Below are positions 8,669 to 17,218 of a stretch of 64,000 nt of DNA, piece after piece; the first letter of the stretch is position 1, and each line of letters opens with the position of its first letter. The DNA is from DATLFA01 sp039934635 (GTDB taxonomy: Bacteria; Actinomycetota; Acidimicrobiia; Acidimicrobiales; WLNW01): positions 24,412-88,411 of the forward strand of contig JBDTLT010000005.1 of assembly GCA_039934635.1 (NCBI GenBank). The letters run 5' to 3'. The notes beneath the pieces are model-generated. The model made no database searches and was not told where the DNA came from. It worked only from the letters and a program-made list of their open reading frames with translations. The position numbers and the translations under genes are program-made.

Positions 8669-8699
8669 GCTTGGTCCTTCTTCCGTGCGTGCAGTGGCA

Positions 8700-9017
8700 C
8701 TAGATGCAGCCGCGCGGCTTGGGGATGCCGGCGATCTTCGCGGCGATCTTCGCGGGGCCTTTGGGAAAGAGTTGGTAGAGCTGTTTGACCGAGACGCCGG
8801 ACGTCTTGCCGAGGATCCGCACAGTGGGACCCGTCCCCTTTTCGAAGTACTCCGAACGCATGAAATTGATCACGCGCCAATGGTCGGGTGTGAGTGCATC
8901 GATGCCTTCGGCAGCCGCGAGCTCGACCGCCATGGACTCGTTCCACTGACGAGGATCGGTGAAAAAGCCTTCGTCGTTGCGGTCGACAGCGGTGCCGGCG
9001 ATTGTCTGGTTCGACAT
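8700..9017 (-). CDS. TusE/DsrC family sulfur-relay protein, single-cysteine type
   Basis: This 105-residue protein matches TusE/DsrC throughout: DEGFFTDPRQWNESMAVELAAAEGI, LTPDHWRVINFMRSEYFEKG, YQLFPKGPAKIAAKIAGIPKPRGCI. The penultimate Cys104 that accepts persulfide is present. The second Cys of true DsrC, eleven residues earlier, is Ala93 here. That places it with TusE/RspA-type proteins rather than dissimilatory sulfite reductase partners. Its ATG comes one base after the SQR stop, with GAGGAGGA inside the SQR end, so translation is coupled. The first 13 residues of the longer in-frame reading have no ribosome binding site and were dropped. Confidence 0.9.
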   Translation of the reverse strand: MSNQTIAGTAVDRNDEGFFTDPRQWNESMAVELAAAEGIDALTPDHWRVINFMRSEYFEKGTGPTVRILGKTSGVSVKQLYQLFPKGPAKIAAKIAGIPKPRGCI

Positions 9018-9018
9018 G

Positions 9019-10269
9019 TCAGTCCTCCTCGTTGGCAGGCGGTTGCTTGCCTGCAATGGGCATTGTCGAGTGCACGCCGGGTAGGTCGTGCCCGGGCAGC
9101 AAGCTGTGCCAATAGACCGACTGGAACAACAGCTTGCCGAGATGGTTGAGACGCGATTCTTTGAGCAGCGGCAAACCCATCTTCGTCGGGTAGTGACCCG
9201 TCAGCGGTTCGGTGTCGTAGTTGAAGTCGATGAGCAGGGCCTTGTGGAACCCGGTCTCGATGAAGCAGTTTGCGTGCCCGTCAAAAGTGTCCTCGAGTGG
9301 CTCGCCCGCGAGGAAGTGCCGCACATTGCGTACGAGCGTCTCGCCTTCGAAATGCGTGACCGAGCCGGCCTTGGACGCGGGGACGTTGGCGGCGTCACCG
9401 ATGACGAAGATGTTCGGCGCGGCTTTGGATTGCAGCGTGTGCTCGTCGGTGGGCACGAAGTCGAGCTCGTCACCAAGCCCGGGTGAACGGCCCACGTACT
9501 CGGCCCCACTGTGCAATGGGATCACAACTGCGAGATCGAATGGCACCTCACGGCCGTCGTAGCTGACGAGTCGACCGCCGGCACTGTCGACTTCGCCGGT
9601 GTTGAACTCTGTAGCCATCGCAATGCCGCGCTCGTCGAGCATCCCACCGAGGTGCTGAGAGGCGATGGGCTTGGTGAACGCGCCATCGAGGGGTGTGGCG
9701 AACGTGATCTGCACCCGATCGCGGATGCCCCGCTCGGTGAAATACCAGTCGGCCAGGAAACAGAACTCCAGTGGTGCGACGGGACACTTGATGGGCATGT
9801 CGACCACGTTGACCACGAGATGGCCGCGATCGAATGTCGCGAGTGCCGCGCCCAACGCCGCCGCGCCTTCGGGGGTGTAGAAGGTGAAGACCTTTTCCAT
9901 CCAGCCGGGGCCGGTCAAGCCTTGGGTCTCTTCGGGTACCAACCTCGCGCCGCTGGCGACGACGAGCACGTCGTAGTCGAGCGTGTCGCCATTCGCGAGA
10001 TGGACTTCACGCGCGTCGATATCGACGCGATCGATGCGGGATTCGACGAACTCGATGTCGTCACGCAGTTGACGATGCCGTGGCCGCACGATGTCCTCTG
10101 AGTGCGCGAGCCCGAATGGCACGAACAGCAGACCCGGTTGATACACGTGCCGGTCGTTCTGGTCGACGACGGTGATCTCGGCTTCGCGCGGCCGATACGC
10201 GCGTCGTAGTCGGTTCGCGGTCAACGTCCCACCGGTTCCGGCGCCGAGGACGACAATGCGAGAGGTCAT
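9019..10269 (-). CDS. Sulfide:quinone oxidoreductase-like FAD flavoprotein
   Basis: The 416-residue product starts with an FAD-binding GAGTGG loop (residues 9-14). It has a VVASGARLVPEE segment and the C-terminal FVIGDAANVPASKAGSVTHFEGE that closes FAD sites in the SQR/NDH-2 superfamily. MPIKCPVAPLEFCF places Cys162 and Cys170 where SQRs hold catalytic Cys. GHANCFIETG places a third, Cys335, in the C-terminal region. Three Cys favour sulfide oxidation over NADH dehydrogenase activity. Such enzymes sit on the inner membrane face, pass electrons to menaquinone and release polysulfide or persulfide. The ATG at 10269 begins the Rossmann fold. Neighbouring TusE and DsrE genes support a sulfur role. 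Confidence 0.85.
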   Translation of the reverse strand: MTSRIVVLGAGTGGTLTANRLRRAYRPREAEITVVDQNDRHVYQPGLLFVPFGLAHSEDIVRPRHRQLRDDIEFVESRIDRVDIDAREVHLANGDTLDYDVLVVASGARLVPEETQGLTGPGWMEKVFTFYTPEGAAALGAALATFDRGHLVVNVVDMPIKCPVAPLEFCFLADWYFTERGIRDRVQITFATPLDGAFTKPIASQHLGGMLDERGIAMATEFNTGEVDSAGGRLVSYDGREVPFDLAVVIPLHSGAEYVGRSPGLGDELDFVPTDEHTLQSKAAPNIFVIGDAANVPASKAGSVTHFEGETLVRNVRHFLAGEPLEDTFDGHANCFIETGFHKALLIDFNYDTEPLTGHYPTKMGLPLLKESRLNHLGKLLFQSVYWHSLLPGHDLPGVHSTMPIAGKQPPANEED

Positions 10270-10305
10270 GGCATCTACGTAACCGCAGCGGCTCGCCGGC
10301 GGATA

Positions 10306-10319
10306 GGTACCAAGGTCAC
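10306..10319. promoter_or_regulatory. Degenerate DosR-like box upstream of the SQR gene
   Basis: GGTACCAAGGTCAC matches the nearby perfect GGGACC-AA-GGTCCC element (15094-15107) at 12 of 14 positions. It lies 37 bases before the SQR start, overlapping the 3' end of the preceding gene. It could give the sulfur genes a promoter of their own within the operon. A chance match is quite possible. Confidence 0.28.
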
Positions 10320-11341
10320 AACCTTCGGCTCGTGTCGTGGGGCGCGGTCCATGAGCGCAACATCTGCATGTAGTTCGCCCGCTCGAATGCCGACGGATCG
10401 CCGGACGTGACCTGAGTGGCGCTGCCCCGCAGCTGATCGACCGATTCGTAGCCGTGCTCGACCATCCACGTAGTGAGGCCGCTTTCGACCGAGCGGAGGT
10501 GGTCAGGGCCGTGACGCAGTAGCGCCGAGGTGAGCATCGCGACATCGGCACCGACCATCATCGCCTTCACTGCATCGGTGCCCGAATGAACGCCCGAGGT
10601 GGCGGCGATCGATACGGCATCGCCGAGTTGAGGGCGCAGTATGGCGATCCATCGCAGCGGCAGTCGCAGTTCACGCGAGTCGCTCAACTCGACGCGGTTG
10701 ACCACCTCCAGCGTGTCGAGGTCGAGATCTGGTTGGTAGAAGCGGTTGAAGAGTACGAGCCCATCGGCACCCGCCTCGATGATGCCTTTCGCGAAGTGGG
10801 CCATCGATGAGTAGTAGGGGCTGAGCTTGACGGCGAGTGGGATCGTCAGCGACCGCCGCACCGAACGGACGATCTTCACGTCGTCGGACTCGACGTCGAC
10901 GGCGTGACGCCACGGGTCGCCGGCGACGCGGTACAAGTTGAGCTCGAGCGCATCGGCACCGGCCTGCTCGATGAGCGACGCGTAATGGCCCCAGCCGCCG
11001 CGACTGGTGGCGTTGAGGCTGGCGATGACCGGCACTGACAGGTGCTTCTTGAGCGACTCGATGGTCGCGAGGTAACGATCACCGGCGCTCTCGAAGGCCC
11101 CAACGCCGGGGAAGTAGTCGAGCGCCTCCGCGAAATGCCCGGAACCGGCCTCGAGCGATCGGTTGACCTCGATCTCTTCGTGGAGGATCTCTTCTTCGAA
11201 GAGCGACGGCATGACGATGGCCGAGGCACCCGCTGCTTCGACCAACCGCGCGGTGGTCAGCTCACCGTTGAGCGGTGATGCCGACGCGACGAGCGGTGTG
11301 CGCAGATCGAGTCCGAGGTAACGCGTCGTGAGGTCGATCAT
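10316..11341 (-). CDS. Dihydroorotate dehydrogenase-like FMN protein linked to PFOR
   Basis: This 341-residue TIM-barrel flavoprotein starts MIDLTTRYLGLDLRTPLVASASPL, as the DHOD-like proteins found next to nifJ do. Further marks are PVIASLNATSRGGWGHYASLIEQAGADALELN, AVKLSPYYSS and SGVHSGTDAVKAMMVGADVAMLTSALL (phosphate-binding end of an FMN barrel). Its ATG overlaps the PFOR stop as ATGA, so the two are translationally coupled. Genuine pyrimidine synthesis is unlikely given this context. A flavin electron-transfer or regulatory role with PFOR is inferred; the family function has not been settled to my knowledge. Confidence 0.87.
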   Translation of the reverse strand: MIDLTTRYLGLDLRTPLVASASPLNGELTTARLVEAAGASAIVMPSLFEEEILHEEIEVNRSLEAGSGHFAEALDYFPGVGAFESAGDRYLATIESLKKHLSVPVIASLNATSRGGWGHYASLIEQAGADALELNLYRVAGDPWRHAVDVESDDVKIVRSVRRSLTIPLAVKLSPYYSSMAHFAKGIIEAGADGLVLFNRFYQPDLDLDTLEVVNRVELSDSRELRLPLRWIAILRPQLGDAVSIAATSGVHSGTDAVKAMMVGADVAMLTSALLRHGPDHLRSVESGLTTWMVEHGYESVDQLRGSATQVTSGDPSAFERANYMQMLRSWTAPHDTSRRL

Positions 11342-14300
11342 GCGAGGTCCTCGCTCTCGTAGCGGTACCCGGCGTCGCTTTCGACATCGGGCTCGATCGC
11401 GGGATCGATATGGCCGTGCGGCACCGTGCGCTGCACGGTCGCCAATTGCTCGTAGTAGCGCCACCGTTCGTCGATGTCGGCTTGGAGGGTGCTCGACAGC
11501 TCGCGGGCCCGGCTCGGGTTCGTGCGTTCGAGGATCGCGTAGCGCATCTCGGTTGCGACGAAATCGCGCACGGGCACCGACGGAGCCTTGGAGTCGAGCT
11601 TGAACGGATGCCCGCCATCGACGTCGCTCGGATGGAAGCGGTAGAGCGGCCAGTAACCGCTCTTCACGGCGTCCTTTTGATGAGTCATCGACTTCGACAT
11701 GTCGATGCCATGAGCGATGCACGTGCTGTACGCGATGACGAGGGACGGGCCGGGCCATGCATCCGCCTCCAACAGAGCCTTGGTGGTTTGTAGTTCGTTG
11801 GCGCCCATGGCGATCTGCGCGACGTAGACGTTGCCGTAGGACCGGGCGATCGCGCCGAGGTCCTTCTTGCCGGTGGCCTTGCCCGCCGCCGCGAACTTGG
11901 CGACTGCGCCGCGCTGCGTGGCCTTGGACGCTTGACCGCCGGTGTTGGAATACACCTCGGTGTCGAGCACGAGGATGTTGACATTGCGACCAGAGGACAA
12001 CACGTGGTCGAGACCACCGAAGCCGATGTCGTAGGCCCACCCGTCGCCACCTATGAGCCACACGCCGTGGCGCACGAGACTGCTCGCGATCGAGGCGAGG
12101 CGAGTGGCATCGGCGGCTTGTTCGCCGCTGACACCTTCGAGGCATTGCTGCAACCGTTCCACGAGCCGGCGCTGGTGCACGATCTCCGGTTCGCTGTCTT
12201 GCGGATTGTCGAGGATCGAGCGCACGAGGTCGTTGTCGAGCACCGGGGCAAGACGTTCGAGAAGCGTGCGGGCGAGGCGGTCTTGCGCGTCGAGGCCGAG
12301 GCGCATGCCCAACCCGAACTCGGCGTTGTCCTCGAACAGCGAGTTGTTCCACGACGGCCCGCGGCCTTCGCGGTTCGTGGTCCACGGCGTGGTCGGCAAA
12401 TTGGCGCCGTAGATCGACGAGCAGCCGGTGGCGTTGGCGACGATCATCCGGTCGCCGAAGAGTTGGCTGACGAGCTTGATGTAAGGAGTCTCACCGCAGC
12501 CCGCGCAGGCGCCGGAGAACTCGAACAGCGGCTCGAGTACCTGCGAGCCCTTCACCGAGTCGTGCGGCAACAGGTCGCGGTCGAGGTCGGGGATCGTGAG
12601 GAAGTGCTCCCAGCGATCGCGCTCGATCGCGCCGTGCAAACTCATCGGTTCCATGTTGATGGCCTTGTGGCCGATCTCGGTCTTGCTCTTGGCCGGGCAC
12701 ACGTCGACGCACACACCGCAGCCGGTGCAGTCATCCGGCGAGTTCTGGATGGTGAGGTGATGCGCGGCGAGATCCTTGGACCGGAACGTCTTCGTGAGAA
12801 ACCCCTCGGGCACTGCGGCCGCAATGTCACTGTTGAAAACCTTCATGCGAATGGTGGCGTGCGGGCAGACGATTGTGCACATGCCGCAGTCGATACAGAC
12901 CTCGGGATCCCAGATGGGAATCGATTTGGCAATCGCTCGCTTTTCGTAACGCGCCGTGCCGGTGGGAAACGTGCCGTCGACGGGGAGGGCACTGACCGGC
13001 AGCAGGTCGCCGTCGCCGGCCAACAACACGGCGGTGACCTGCTTGACGAAGGTCGGTGCGTCGTCGGGGATCCGCACCACGTTCGAGCGTTCGCTGGTTG
13101 CAACGCCGGTCACTTCGACTCGATGCAAGTTGGCGAGGGCGTGGTCGATGGCTTCGAAGTTGCGCTCGATGACCGCGCGCCCGCGACGGGCGTAGGTCGC
13201 CTCGATACCGGCCTTGATGTGCGCAATTGCTTCGCCCGCAGGAAGGACGCCGGCGAGCTGAAAGAAGCAGGGCTGCATCACGGTGTTGATGCGGTTGCCC
13301 ATCTCGGCTTCACGCGCCACCGCGTACGCGTCGATGACCCAGAAGGCGATGTTCTTGTCGATGATCTGGCGCTGCAATTCGACCGGCAGTCGGTCCCAGA
13401 CTTCGTCCGGGCCGAAGGGCGCGTTGAGCAGGAACGTGGCGCCGGGGCGAGCGTGATCGAGAACGCGTAAGTGCTCGAGCAATTCGAACTGGTGACACGC
13501 GATGAAATCGGCGCCATCGATGAGGTATGTGGAACGGATCGGTTCGGGGCCGAAGCGCAAGTGCGAGACCGTCACCGAACCGGACTTCTTCGAGTCGTAG
13601 ACGAAGTAACCCTGGGCGAACAGGCTGGTGTTGTCGCCGATGATCTTCACCGAACTCTTGTTGGCGCCGACGGTTCCGTCAGAACCGAGGCCGAAGAACA
13701 TGGCTTGCACTTCGCCCACGGGACGCGGATGGATGAAGCCGGCGTCGATCGGGAGACTGAGGTGCGTGACGTCGTCGTAGATGCCGATGGTGAAATGGCG
13801 CTTTGGGCGTTCGGTCGAGAGTTCGTCGAACACTGGCTTCAGCATCGAGGGCGTGACCTCTTTGGAGGACAGGCCGTAGCGCCCGCCGATCACCCGGGGC
13901 ATGCGATCGAAGGGTGGCTCGTCGCTGTCGACGGCTTCGGTGAGCGCAGCGAGCACCGAGAGGTAGAGCGGCTCGCCGACTGCTCCCGGCTCTTTGGTGC
14001 GGTCGAGTACCGCGATCGAGCGAACCGACGGTGGAAGCGCGGCGATCAGGGCCTCGCTCGGGAATGGTTGGAAGAGCCGGACGCACACCATCCCCACTCG
14101 TTCTCCCGCGGCGACCATGTTGTCGACGGTTTCCTCCAACGCGCCCGCCGCCGAACCCATGAGCACGACGACACGATCGGCATCGAGCGCGCCGTGATAC
14201 TCGACGAGCCCGTAGCGACGGCCGGTCCGTTCGGCGAGTTCGTCGAATACCTCGTTCACGATTCCCGGCACCGCGAGGTGGTGGAGGTTGGCGGCTTCCC

Positions 14301-14997
14301 GCGCTTGGAAGAACACATCGGGGTTCTGCGCAGTGCCTCGAAGGTCTGGCGCGTCGGGCGTCATGCCGCGCGAGCGGAACGCCGCTACGTCGCTGTCGCG
14401 TATCAGCGCGGCAATGTCCGCGTCTGAGAACGTGACGATCTTGCCCAACTCGTGCGATGTGCGGAAGCCGTCGAAGAAGTGGAGGAATGGCACTCGTGAT
14501 CGCAACGTCGCGGCGTGGGCAACCAGCGCGAAGTCCTGCGCTTCTTGGACGGAGCCGGCAGAGAGCATCGCCCAACCCGTGGCGCGTGCGTGCATGACGT
14601 CGCTGTGATCCCCGAAGATCGAAAGCGCGTGGGTTGCGATCGAGCGAGCGGCGACGTGGATGACCGCGGGGGTCAACTCACCGGCGATCTTGAACATGTT
14701 GGGGATCATGAGCAACAGGCCCTGCGACGCGGTGAACGTGGTCGCCATCGCCCCCTTTTGCAGTGCGCCGTGCAACGCGCCGGCGGCCCCCGCTTCTGAC
14801 TGCATCTCGACCACATCGGGCACCGCGCCCCACAGGTTGAGTCGCTCCGCCGCGGCCCAATCGTCACAGTGCTCACCCATCGGCGAGGCGGGCGTGATGG
14901 GGTAGACCGCGATCACCTCGCTGAGGGCGTACGCGACGCGCGCGGCGGCCTCGTTGCCGTCGACGATCGCCTCGGCGTTGATGGTGATGGTCGTCAT
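11338..14997 (-). CDS. nifJ: Pyruvate:ferredoxin (flavodoxin) oxidoreductase
   Basis: The 1,219-residue single-chain enzyme oxidises pyruvate with CoA to acetyl-CoA and CO2, reducing ferredoxin or flavodoxin. Domain I has GNEAAARVAYALSEVIAVYPITPASPMGE. The gamma-like domain has FFGLGSDGTVGANKSSVKIIG. Two [4Fe-4S] motifs follow: CIDCGMCTIVCP and CTGCGVCVDVCP. The TPP domain carries CAGCGETPY, GDGWAYDIGFGGLDHV and SNTGGQASKAT, with the fourth-cluster Cys residues nearby. Length and order match homodimeric NifJ. The ATG at 14997 is where homology begins. It heads the run to 8186. An oxygen-sensitive enzyme in an otherwise aerobic gene set suggests hypoxic use, consistent with the palindrome at 15094. 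Confidence 0.95.
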   Translation of the reverse strand: MTTITINAEAIVDGNEAAARVAYALSEVIAVYPITPASPMGEHCDDWAAAERLNLWGAVPDVVEMQSEAGAAGALHGALQKGAMATTFTASQGLLLMIPNMFKIAGELTPAVIHVAARSIATHALSIFGDHSDVMHARATGWAMLSAGSVQEAQDFALVAHAATLRSRVPFLHFFDGFRTSHELGKIVTFSDADIAALIRDSDVAAFRSRGMTPDAPDLRGTAQNPDVFFQAREAANLHHLAVPGIVNEVFDELAERTGRRYGLVEYHGALDADRVVVLMGSAAGALEETVDNMVAAGERVGMVCVRLFQPFPSEALIAALPPSVRSIAVLDRTKEPGAVGEPLYLSVLAALTEAVDSDEPPFDRMPRVIGGRYGLSSKEVTPSMLKPVFDELSTERPKRHFTIGIYDDVTHLSLPIDAGFIHPRPVGEVQAMFFGLGSDGTVGANKSSVKIIGDNTSLFAQGYFVYDSKKSGSVTVSHLRFGPEPIRSTYLIDGADFIACHQFELLEHLRVLDHARPGATFLLNAPFGPDEVWDRLPVELQRQIIDKNIAFWVIDAYAVAREAEMGNRINTVMQPCFFQLAGVLPAGEAIAHIKAGIEATYARRGRAVIERNFEAIDHALANLHRVEVTGVATSERSNVVRIPDDAPTFVKQVTAVLLAGDGDLLPVSALPVDGTFPTGTARYEKRAIAKSIPIWDPEVCIDCGMCTIVCPHATIRMKVFNSDIAAAVPEGFLTKTFRSKDLAAHHLTIQNSPDDCTGCGVCVDVCPAKSKTEIGHKAINMEPMSLHGAIERDRWEHFLTIPDLDRDLLPHDSVKGSQVLEPLFEFSGACAGCGETPYIKLVSQLFGDRMIVANATGCSSIYGANLPTTPWTTNREGRGPSWNNSLFEDNAEFGLGMRLGLDAQDRLARTLLERLAPVLDNDLVRSILDNPQDSEPEIVHQRRLVERLQQCLEGVSGEQAADATRLASIASSLVRHGVWLIGGDGWAYDIGFGGLDHVLSSGRNVNILVLDTEVYSNTGGQASKATQRGAVAKFAAAGKATGKKDLGAIARSYGNVYVAQIAMGANELQTTKALLEADAWPGPSLVIAYSTCIAHGIDMSKSMTHQKDAVKSGYWPLYRFHPSDVDGGHPFKLDSKAPSVPVRDFVATEMRYAILERTNPSRARELSSTLQADIDERWRYYEQLATVQRTVPHGHIDPAIEPDVESDAGYRYESEDLA

Positions 14998-15093
14998 GGT
15001 GGGAGCCTCCCCAAGCCGTCGGCCCGGTCGCGAGGTGAGCGGGCCGGGCGCGCCCGGTTGTCCCAGGGTGCTTGCGCCGGGGCCGAGCACCTA

Positions 15094-15107
15094 GGGACCA
15101 AGGTCCC
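15094..15107. promoter_or_regulatory. DosR/DevR-like palindrome upstream of nifJ
   Basis: GGGACC-AA-GGTCCC is a perfect inverted repeat in the 180-bp gap between nifJ and the divergent amidohydrolase gene, 97 bases before the nifJ start and 71 before the amidohydrolase start. It fits the known DosR/DevR core GGGACTWWAGTCCC except for a symmetrical T-to-C and A-to-G pair. DosR activates hypoxia and dormancy genes in mycobacteria. That it acts here is an inference; no DosR or DosS gene is in the window. Confidence 0.48.
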
Positions 15108-15177
15108 GACCCCTGCCGACCACCACTGGAGAAAGGCGAAACTACGCTCCGTCGCGGACCGGGCACGAGGAGCATCG

Positions 15178-16407
15178 ATGGTCGACTACGACGACACCGT
15201 GATGAGCTACGCCACGGGCGAGCGGCCGCACCGGTTGCGGGCTGATCCGCCACCGCGCGAACGACACTACGAGTTCATCTCTGTCGACGACCATCTCGTC
15301 GAGCCGCCGACGACGTTCACCGACCGACTACCGGCCCGGTTCGCGGAACGCGCCCCTCATGTCGAACGGCGCGAGGGTATCGACTACTGGATCTTCGAAG
15401 GGCATGCCGCCCCCTTGCTCACCACCGACGCCCACCAGAGCTGGGATGCCGCGCAGTGGTGCGTGGCCCCGGTCAACTTCGACGAGATCCGCCGCGGCAC
15501 ATGGGACATTCACGCCCGCGTGCGCGACATGGATATCGCCGGCATCAGCGCGTCGCTCAACTTCCCGTCGACGATGTTCGGATTCAGTGGGCAGCGATTC
15601 GCTCGGTTCGCCGACCCCGATCTGGGCCTGGCTTCGTTGCGTGCCTACAACGACTGGATGCACGAGGAGTGGTACTCGCCCTACCCGACGCGGATCATCC
15701 CGTGTCAGGTGACGTGGCTACCCGATCCCGTGCTCGCCGCCGCCGAGATCCGGCGCAACGCCGGCCGCGGGTTTCGCGCCGTGGCCTTCACCGAAAACCC
15801 CGAACGGCTCGGGCTCCCGTCGCTCTACAGCGGTGAGTGGGATCCGTTCTTCGCGGCTTGTGAAGAGACCGACACGGTGATCAATCTCCACGTCGGTTCG
15901 TCGTCGCAGACGTTGGTGCCTTCGAAGGACTCGCCGCCGCAGGTACTCGGCGCGCTGTTCCCCATCAATGCCATGCAAGCCTGCCTCGACTGGATCTTCG
16001 CGAAGATCCCGATGCGGTTCCCCGATATCAAGATCGTGTTGTCCGAAGGCGGTATCGGTTGGATTCAAATGGTGCTCGAACGATTCCGCTATCAGCGGCA
16101 CATCTATGTCGCCGACGGGCTCGGTCGTGAATGGGCCAACGAGGCGTACACGCCCGAAGAGTTGCTGCGCCGCAACTTCTGGTTCACCAGTTTCTACGAT
16201 CCTCTCGCACTGACGCAGCGAGACGAGATCGGCATCGATCGCATCATGCTCGAGTCCGACTATCCGCACGCCGATTCGACGTGGCCCGACTCACAGCAAC
16301 GGCTGCAGGAGTGTGTGGGCTCGTTTCCCGCCGACGAGATCGCAAAGTTGACGCACCAGAACGCAGCCGCGCTCTACCAATTCGCGCTCGCGACGCGAGT
16401 CAGTTGA
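15178..16407 (+). CDS. Amidohydrolase family (Amidohydro_2) metal-dependent hydrolase
   Basis: This 409-residue protein has the amidohydrolase-2 TIM barrel: ISVDDHLVEPPTTF supplies the N-terminal metal ligands in DxH form, FTENPERLGLPSLYSGEWDPFFAACEETDTVINLHVGSSS the middle His, and IMLESDYPHADSTWPDS the C-terminal Asp. Related enzymes are decarboxylases or C-C and amide hydrolases; the substrate is unknown. GAGGAG lies six bases before the ATG at 15178. It is transcribed away from nifJ, and its 3' end overlaps the convergent methyltransferase by eight bases. Confidence 0.9.
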   Translation: MVDYDDTVMSYATGERPHRLRADPPPRERHYEFISVDDHLVEPPTTFTDRLPARFAERAPHVERREGIDYWIFEGHAAPLLTTDAHQSWDAAQWCVAPVNFDEIRRGTWDIHARVRDMDIAGISASLNFPSTMFGFSGQRFARFADPDLGLASLRAYNDWMHEEWYSPYPTRIIPCQVTWLPDPVLAAAEIRRNAGRGFRAVAFTENPERLGLPSLYSGEWDPFFAACEETDTVINLHVGSSSQTLVPSKDSPPQVLGALFPINAMQACLDWIFAKIPMRFPDIKIVLSEGGIGWIQMVLERFRYQRHIYVADGLGREWANEAYTPEELLRRNFWFTSFYDPLALTQRDEIGIDRIMLESDYPHADSTWPDSQQRLQECVGSFPADEIAKLTHQNAAALYQFALATRVS

Positions 16408-17218
16408 TCCGGGCGACGACCTCGAGGTACTCAGAGGGGACCGCGAGCGCGCCATTGGTGGCGCGGTTGCATTCGTCGGCCAGCGCGATGAGTTGGCGGG
16501 AGAATGATTCGCGTCCGGGCTCGTCCAACGCGCCCCACGCCCGCAGGACCGGCCCGTAATACGTCTTGAACGTGTCGAAGAGTTCGGCCGCCGACCGAAA
16601 GCGAAAAACGAAATGGCGACGCGTAATTTCGATCCGGGTGCGGCTGCCGAGCAGGTCGTCGAGACCGGCCTCTGTGCCCCACGCCAACGGCGACGGAACC
16701 CCGGCCGGTGGCGGTACGTGCGCACCCACGATCTTGAACATCCGGCCGACGAATCCCTCGGGGGTCCAATTGGCGAGCCCGACGGTGCCACCGGGACGGC
16801 ACACCCGGACGAGCTCCGCCGCGGCGCGCGGTGGGTTGGGCACGAACATCACGCCGAACGTCGACAACGCGGCATCGAACGCACCGTCATCGAAGGGAAG
16901 GTTCTCGGCGTCCGCGACACGGATGTCCATCGCCAGACCTTCGGCATCGGCGCGGCGCCGCGTGCCATCGAGCAGTTCGGGAACGTAGTCGGTTGCTGTC
17001 ACCGCGCAGCCCCGGCGCGCTGCGGCCAACGCGACGTTGCCGTTGCCGGCCGCCACGTCGATCACCCGCGACCCCGCGGGCAGGTCGATCGCTTCGCACA
17101 GCGACTCGCCGACGATCTGCAATGTGGTGCCGATCACGGCGTAGTCGCCGCTGGCCCACGTCGCCTGCTGGCGACTCTTGATGGCCTCGAGATCCTCGGC
17201 GGTCATGGTGGATGTCAT
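16400..17218 (-). CDS. Class I SAM-dependent methyltransferase, paralog of 4323-5129
   Basis: The 272-residue product has SRVIDVAAGNGNVALAAARRG as the SAM loop (variant of DxGxGxG), TATDYVP with an acidic residue, ADAENLPFDDGAFDAALSTFGVMFVPNPPRAAAELVRVCRPGG, and a C-terminal WGTEAGLDDLLG and FKTYYGPVLRAW block. These blocks recur in the methyltransferase at 4323-5129, so the two share a subfamily. The acceptor is unknown. Its ATG overlaps the stop of the TIGR03086-type gene by four bases, so the two are probably translated together. Confidence 0.87.
   Translation of the reverse strand: MTSTMTAEDLEAIKSRQQATWASGDYAVIGTTLQIVGESLCEAIDLPAGSRVIDVAAGNGNVALAAARRGCAVTATDYVPELLDGTRRRADAEGLAMDIRVADAENLPFDDGAFDAALSTFGVMFVPNPPRAAAELVRVCRPGGTVGLANWTPEGFVGRMFKIVGAHVPPPAGVPSPLAWGTEAGLDDLLGSRTRIEITRRHFVFRFRSAAELFDTFKTYYGPVLRAWGALDEPGRESFSRQLIALADECNRATNGALAVPSEYLEVVARIN

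Noticed and set aside
8700..9017. True DsrC with dissimilatory sulfite reductase
   Set aside because: The second conserved Cys is Ala93, and no dsrAB or dsrMKJOP genes are present, so the protein is the TusE/RspA type.
10316..11341. Genuine dihydroorotate dehydrogenase for pyrimidine synthesis
   Set aside because: It is translationally coupled to nifJ and matches the NifJ-linked DHOD-like group; no pyr genes are nearby.
11932..13470. Plus-strand 512-codon open frame inside nifJ
   Set aside because: It is the antisense of a clear NifJ coding region in a GC-rich genome and has no recognisable domain.
15094..15107. TetR operator reading of the GGGACC palindrome
   Set aside because: No TetR gene adjoins it, unlike the other palindromes; the DosR-like reading fits better, though it is not proven.
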